Source: Chitinophaga sp. CF418 (GTDB taxonomy: Bacteria; Bacteroidota; Bacteroidia; Chitinophagales; Chitinophagaceae). Taken from it: a stretch of 64,000 nucleotides of DNA. The notes below the pieces were generated by a model that saw only the letters and a list, made by a program, of their open reading frames with translations, was not told where the DNA came from and did not search any database. The stretch's first letter is position 1. The number at the start of each line of letters is the position of its first letter. The DNA is taken from positions 186,001 to 250,000 of the forward strand of contig NZ_FRCN01000004.1 in NCBI RefSeq assembly GCF_900142925.1, given 5' to 3'. Below are positions 60,813 to 64,000 of this stretch, piece after piece. The translations under genes were made by a program, and so were the position numbers.

Positions 60813-61922
60813 TTACATGTTCTCTTTGATCATATTAAAGAAGTCATCGAACAGATAACGACTATCATATGGCCCCGGAGTAGACTCAGGGTGATATTGT
60901 ACAGAAAATGCCGGCTTATTCTTAATACGGATGCCTTCTATCGAAGAATCATTCAGATTAACGTGTGTTACTTCTACCGTCTGGCTCGCAGCTATTGCCT
61001 TTGGATCTACTGCAAAACCATGGTTTTGGGTAGTGATTTCGCAACGTCCTGTCGCCAGGTTCTTAACCGGATGGTTCAGACCGCGGTGGCCATGATGCAT
61101 TTTATAAGTAGGAATATCATTAGCCAATGCCAGCAACTGGTGTCCAAGACAAATACCAAACATAGGCTTGTTGGCATTCAGGATCTTTTTAACCGTATCA
61201 ACTGCATATTTCAATGGCGCAGGGTCACCAGGACCATTCGAAATGAAATAAGCGTGTGGCTTGAACTTCTCACACTCTTCGAAAGCTGTGTCTGTAGGGA
61301 ACACCTGCAGGTAAGCACCTTTCTCGGATAAACATTTCAACATATTCCTTTTCACACCGTTGTCCAGCACAGCTATACGGATATCAGCTGCCGGATCACC
61401 CACATTATATGCCTCTTTGGTAGACACTTCAGCACATAGTGCGAGTCCCTCCATTGAAGGCACTTTCTTTAATTCTGCCTTCAGCTGCTCAACATCCAGG
61501 ATCTCGGAAGAAATGATACAGTTCATGGCTCCTTTGCTGCGGATATGTGCAACCAGGGCTCTGGTATCCACATCATAAATAGCTACCAGGTTGTTGTCAA
61601 CCAGAAACTTCTCCAGCGATCCGTCAGCCATCTGACGGGAATAATTATAAGCAATATTCTTGCATATCAATCCACTGATCTTCACACTGTCACTCTCCAC
61701 ATCGTCCTTCTTCACGCCGTAGTTGCCTACGTAACAGTTATTCATGATCAGTACCTGGCCTTTATATGAAGGATCCGTAAATACTTCCTGGTATCCTGTC
61801 ATTCCAGTGTTAAAACACAATTCACCGGCGGCGGTGCCAATTTTACCAAAAGCTTTTCCCTGATATACCGTACCGTCGTCTAACAACAGTATGGCTGGCT
61901 GGATCGATCTTGTCTGAGGCAT
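60813..61922 (-). CDS. carA: Carbamoyl-phosphate synthase small subunit
   Basis: This 369-residue glutaminase subunit supplies ammonia for carbamoyl phosphate in arginine and pyrimidine synthesis. It has the N-terminal ILLLDDGTVYQGKAFG, the class I amidotransferase motif FGICLGHQLLALAND with the catalytic Cys, and the His/Glu pair in VQYHPESTPGPYD. It belongs to the usual rpoA-rplQ-carA neighbourhood. A -7 match TAACTTTG at 61951-61958 lies 29 nt before its start. carB is not next to it in the window. Confidence 0.95.
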   Translation of the reverse strand: MPQTRSIQPAILLLDDGTVYQGKAFGKIGTAAGELCFNTGMTGYQEVFTDPSYKGQVLIMNNCYVGNYGVKKDDVESDSVKISGLICKNIAYNYSRQMADGSLEKFLVDNNLVAIYDVDTRALVAHIRSKGAMNCIISSEILDVEQLKAELKKVPSMEGLALCAEVSTKEAYNVGDPAADIRIAVLDNGVKRNMLKCLSEKGAYLQVFPTDTAFEECEKFKPHAYFISNGPGDPAPLKYAVDTVKKILNANKPMFGICLGHQLLALANDIPTYKMHHGHRGLNHPVKNLATGRCEITTQNHGFAVDPKAIAASQTVEVTHVNLNDSSIEGIRIKNKPAFSVQYHPESTPGPYDSRYLFDDFFNMIKENM

Positions 61923-61950
61923 GCTTATTTTTTCGTTTTAAAAAATCGTG

Positions 61951-61958
61951 CAAAGTTA
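61951..61958 (-). promoter_or_regulatory. -7 element before carA
   Basis: Minus-strand TAACTTTG matches TAnnTTTG; the -33 position has CAA instead of TTG, so the promoter may be weak or regulated. Confidence 0.45.
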
Positions 61959-62017
61959 TTGAATAAAAGATTAACTATTGAGATTTCTCCCGATAAATTG
62001 TTAATCTTTACCTCCAA

Positions 62018-62845
62018 TTATTTGACATGAATCGATTTTATAATACGATGTGCGGTAGCAGCAGCAGTAGTGTCATCCTCCCGGTAACGAATCACCACTT
62101 CCCAGCGGTGTGGGCCATTTACAAGTAATAAATTACAGAAAGAAAGCCTGATACCACTCTTATAATTAAAGCTACCTTCCTGTAACAAGGCGTTCATTCC
62201 ACTCTGCATAACGGTATCTGTCTCATATTTCAGGTCTGATATCTCCTCATTCTTTTTCATCTCGCCGGCAGTAGCAGCCCCTGCAATCTCCAGATCATTG
62301 GAAACATTCGGCCGGAAGCTGTACATGTTCACTTCAATCTGCATCCCCTCTTCTACCCTGTTCCTGTAACTCTTGGCGTATTCAACGAACTGTGACACTT
62401 CCGGGGCCAGTGGCTTGTCATTTACCCCCAGATGCATAGGTGTACTGATCTCTATGGTCTGCCGCCCTATTTTGGCCGTTTCCCAGGAAGAATACAACCA
62501 TGCTTTGTTTATTTTCGGATAGATCAGGTTGAATACAACACGCTTACCAATATATCCACCCGCCACAGCTGCCAGGCCAATGACTAATATCACAGTAATG
62601 ATGGCTCCGCGACGGCCGGCCCACGCCAAATATTTCCGCTGCAGTTCACCCAGGGGATTGGTTCTCGCTTTTTTGGGTTTAACTCCTTTTTCCCGCTGGA
62701 AGTCTTCAAAACTTCCTTCTGGTCTTTTTAACTTCCATTCAGCATAATTGGTAGGCAATTTTTTGCCACATTCAGCGCAAAAGGTGAGAAACTCTGACTT
62801 GAGCTCATTGTAATGCCCACAGCTTTTACATTTTAGGTAAATCAT
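62018..62845 (-). CDS. Zinc-ribbon protein with one membrane helix
   Basis: I do not recognise a named function for this 275-residue protein. It begins with a zinc ribbon, C-K-S-C (7-10) and C-A-E-C (23-26), in the pattern MIYLKCKSCGHYNELKSEF. A basic stretch (about 55-70) precedes one membrane segment (about 84-105, AIITVILVIGLAAVAGGYIG), and a periplasmic beta-rich domain follows (about 115-275). Similar proteins sit between rplQ and carA in some Bacteroidota. It probably acts as an envelope sensor or stabiliser. Confidence 0.72.
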   Translation of the reverse strand: MIYLKCKSCGHYNELKSEFLTFCAECGKKLPTNYAEWKLKRPEGSFEDFQREKGVKPKKARTNPLGELQRKYLAWAGRRGAIITVILVIGLAAVAGGYIGKRVVFNLIYPKINKAWLYSSWETAKIGRQTIEISTPMHLGVNDKPLAPEVSQFVEYAKSYRNRVEEGMQIEVNMYSFRPNVSNDLEIAGAATAGEMKKNEEISDLKYETDTVMQSGMNALLQEGSFNYKSGIRLSFCNLLLVNGPHRWEVVIRYREDDTTAAATAHRIIKSIHVK

Positions 62846-62960
62846 AAGATATAGAGAGATTTTAAAACGGATCTTCCCGTATAATTTCCAATATGAATGC
62901 GATATTACAAAAAAATATAATTAATCTATATTATGCTTTCGCAGCAGCCTGGAAATCAAG

Positions 62961-62991
62961 CAAAAAAAAATCCCGGAGTAATCTCCGGGAT
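62961..62991 (-). terminator. rplQ terminator
   Basis: ATCCCGGAG (62970-62978) pairs with CTCCGGGAT (62983-62991) around TAAT; the minus-strand tail is a run of nine T. It ends the ribosomal alpha operon. Confidence 0.92.
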
Positions 62992-63017
62992 CCTTATGAA
63001 TTGAAGCAAAACTGATA

Positions 63018-63497
63018 CTACTCAGCTGCTTTTTCTTCAGTTGCAGTGCCTTCTTCAGTAGCTTTTTTCTTGCTACCGCCAGCACGACGAGTTTTCTTGG
63101 CAGGAGCTGCTTCTTTCTCAGCTTTACCACCATAGATCTCGTTAAAGTCAACCAGTTCGATCAGCGCAGTTTCGGCGTTGTCACCAACACGTTTACCCAA
63201 CTTGATGATACGGGTATAACCACCAGGACGGTTAGCAATCTTTTCGCTGATAGCGCCGAATAATTCCTTGATGGACTCTTTATCCTGCAGGTAGCTGAAC
63301 ACAATCCTACGGTTGTGGGTAGAATCGCTTTTTGCTCTTGTCAACAGCGGCTCAACGTACACACGCAGTGACTTGGCTTTGGCCAGAGTGGTAGTGATAC
63401 GTTTGTGCTTGATCAGCTCCATTGCAAGGTTAGCCATCAGGCTCTTGCGGTGTGCGGCAGTTCTGCCGAGGTGGTTTAATTTTACTCCGTGACGCAT
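63018..63497 (-). CDS. rplQ: 50S ribosomal protein bL17
   Basis: This 159-residue ribosomal protein has the bL17 core [45 protein letters not shown] and [29 protein letters not shown]. The last 40 residues are an Ala/Lys/Glu-rich tail, as in many Bacteroidota. It follows rpoA by 69 nt, with the operon terminator at 62961. Confidence 0.97.
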   Translation of the reverse strand: MRHGVKLNHLGRTAAHRKSLMANLAMELIKHKRITTTLAKAKSLRVYVEPLLTRAKSDSTHNRRIVFSYLQDKESIKELFGAISEKIANRPGGYTRIIKLGKRVGDNAETALIELVDFNEIYGGKAEKEAAPAKKTRRAGGSKKKATEEGTATEEKAAE

Positions 63498-63566
63498 GAC
63501 GTTTTGTTTTAGATTCCCCTATACCGTGTCAGGAATTACAGGGTACTTATTTAGATATTAATTCTT

Positions 63567-64000
63567 CTATTCTTCGTCTAATTTCAGTTTGGACAGGTCC
63601 ATACCGAAATGTAAACCTCTTTCGTTCAGTACCTGTTCAATTTCACTGAGGGATTTCTGACCGAAGTTCCTGAATTTCATCAGCTCTTCCTGTTCGTACT
63701 GAACCAGTTCGCTCAGAGAGTTGATCTTAGCAGCTTTCAGACAGTTGAAAGCACGAACACTCAGATCCAGGTCTTCCAGCGGCGTTTTCAGTATCTTACG
63801 CAGCTGCAGTGTCTGTTCATCCACAACATCTTCTTTCTCAGTGTCTTTAGTATCGAAGCTGATGTTCTCATCGGTGATGATCATCAGGTGCTGGATCAGA
63901 ATGCGGGAAGCCTGTTTTACAGCTTCTTCCGGGTGGATGGTACCATCAGTGATCACTTCCATGATCAGCTTCTCATAGTCAGTCTTTTGTTCCACACGGG
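63567..64000 (-). CDS. rpoA: DNA-directed RNA polymerase alpha subunit, C-terminal part
   Basis: The frame is open to the window edge and encodes the end of RpoA: the last helix of the N-terminal domain (QKTDYEKLIMEVITDGTIHPEEAVKQASRIL), the acidic linker (about 50-60), and the alpha C-terminal domain with LDLSVRAFNCLKAAKINSLSELVQYEQEELMKFRNFGQKSLSEIEQVL. The alpha C-terminal domain contacts the promoter and activators. The 5' part lies outside the window, and a GTG at 63993 is not a start. Confidence 0.96.
   Translation of the reverse strand, partial: RVEQKTDYEKLIMEVITDGTIHPEEAVKQASRILIQHLMIITDENISFDTKDTEKEDVVDEQTLQLRKILKTPLEDLDLSVRAFNCLKAAKINSLSELVQYEQEELMKFRNFGQKSLSEIEQVLNERGLHFGMDLSKLKLDEE

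Noticed and set aside
62921..63151. Minus-strand frame in the rplQ tail region
   Set aside because: It is an out-of-frame reading of the low-complexity Lys/Ala tail of rplQ and crosses its terminator.
1..64000. Search for insertion sequences, prophage or CRISPR
   Set aside because: No transposase, integrase other than the core xerC/D-like gene, phage structural gene or regularly spaced direct repeat array with spacers was found. The 37.7-kb array has paired hairpins and no unique spacers of constant length.

Overview
The window looks like chromosomal DNA of a Bacteroidota bacterium, most likely family Chitinophagaceae (Chitinophaga or a close relative). The evidence is Bacteroidota-type promoters (TTTG, about 19 bp, TAnnTTTG) before several genes, a type IX secretion Plug (DUF5103) gene, a type III glutamine synthetase, a TamA-like lipoprotein, a one-piece E1 alpha/beta 2-oxoacid dehydrogenase, and a PafA-like phosphatase. 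No prophage, insertion sequence, CRISPR array or other mobile island is visible. It is mostly core genome, with the unusual material between genes and in a few protein variants.

Layout. 0-2.5 kb: tRNA-Thr, tRNA-Tyr and a partial tRNA-Gly, then raiA, xerC/D-like recombinase and rpsU, all on the minus strand. 2.5-8.5 kb: riboflavin synthase with a nitronate monooxygenase; an SDR with its AraC regulator; a DinB-like protein without its usual histidines; an azoreductase-DoxX pair. 9.0-10.6 kb: two unrecognised genes, the second exported. 10.7-17.1 kb: the conserved DUF58-MoxR-DUF4350-DUF4129-SpoIIM operon, divergent from an RDD membrane protein. 17.8-18.9 kb: SRP RNA and a small transaldolase. 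19.4-28.5 kb: NDH-2, T9SS Plug, an FtsX-type permease, an RNA methyltransferase, TamL, truB and a SAM methyltransferase. 28.7-37.4 kb: comA-aroE, a TPR protein, small exported proteins, an enoyl-CoA hydratase, a PafA-like phosphatase and an alpha-oxoamine synthase of the serine palmitoyl / cysteate fatty acyl transferase type. 38.2-46 kb: purL, glnN, then efp-accB-accC. 46-54.6 kb: a secreted thioredoxin-fold protein, mdh, MarR, transporters and a YebC-family protein. 54.7-64 kb: an orphan response regulator, the fused E1, a DUF1573 protein, an aminotransferase, carA, a zinc-ribbon membrane protein, rplQ and the 3' end of rpoA.

How the genes fit together. ComA (phosphosulfolactate synthase) and the alpha-oxoamine synthase could both serve sulfonolipid (capnine) synthesis, since ComA starts one route to cysteate and cysteate fatty acyltransferase uses it. 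efp, accB and accC form the usual Bacteroidota unit, but this EF-P carries arginine instead of lysine at its tip. rpoA, rplQ and carA are the end of the ribosomal alpha operon region.

Most notable observations: the EF-P tip variant (45.9 kb); an array of about 50-bp units at 37.68-37.93 kb whose hairpins keep pairing although their sequences differ; a tandem duplication covering the 3' ends of two convergent genes at 10.58-10.76 kb; an orphan terminator and possible small RNA before carA (60.4-60.67 kb); and three terminators sharing the apex GTCTGAGAC. All are readings of the sequence only; no database search was run.
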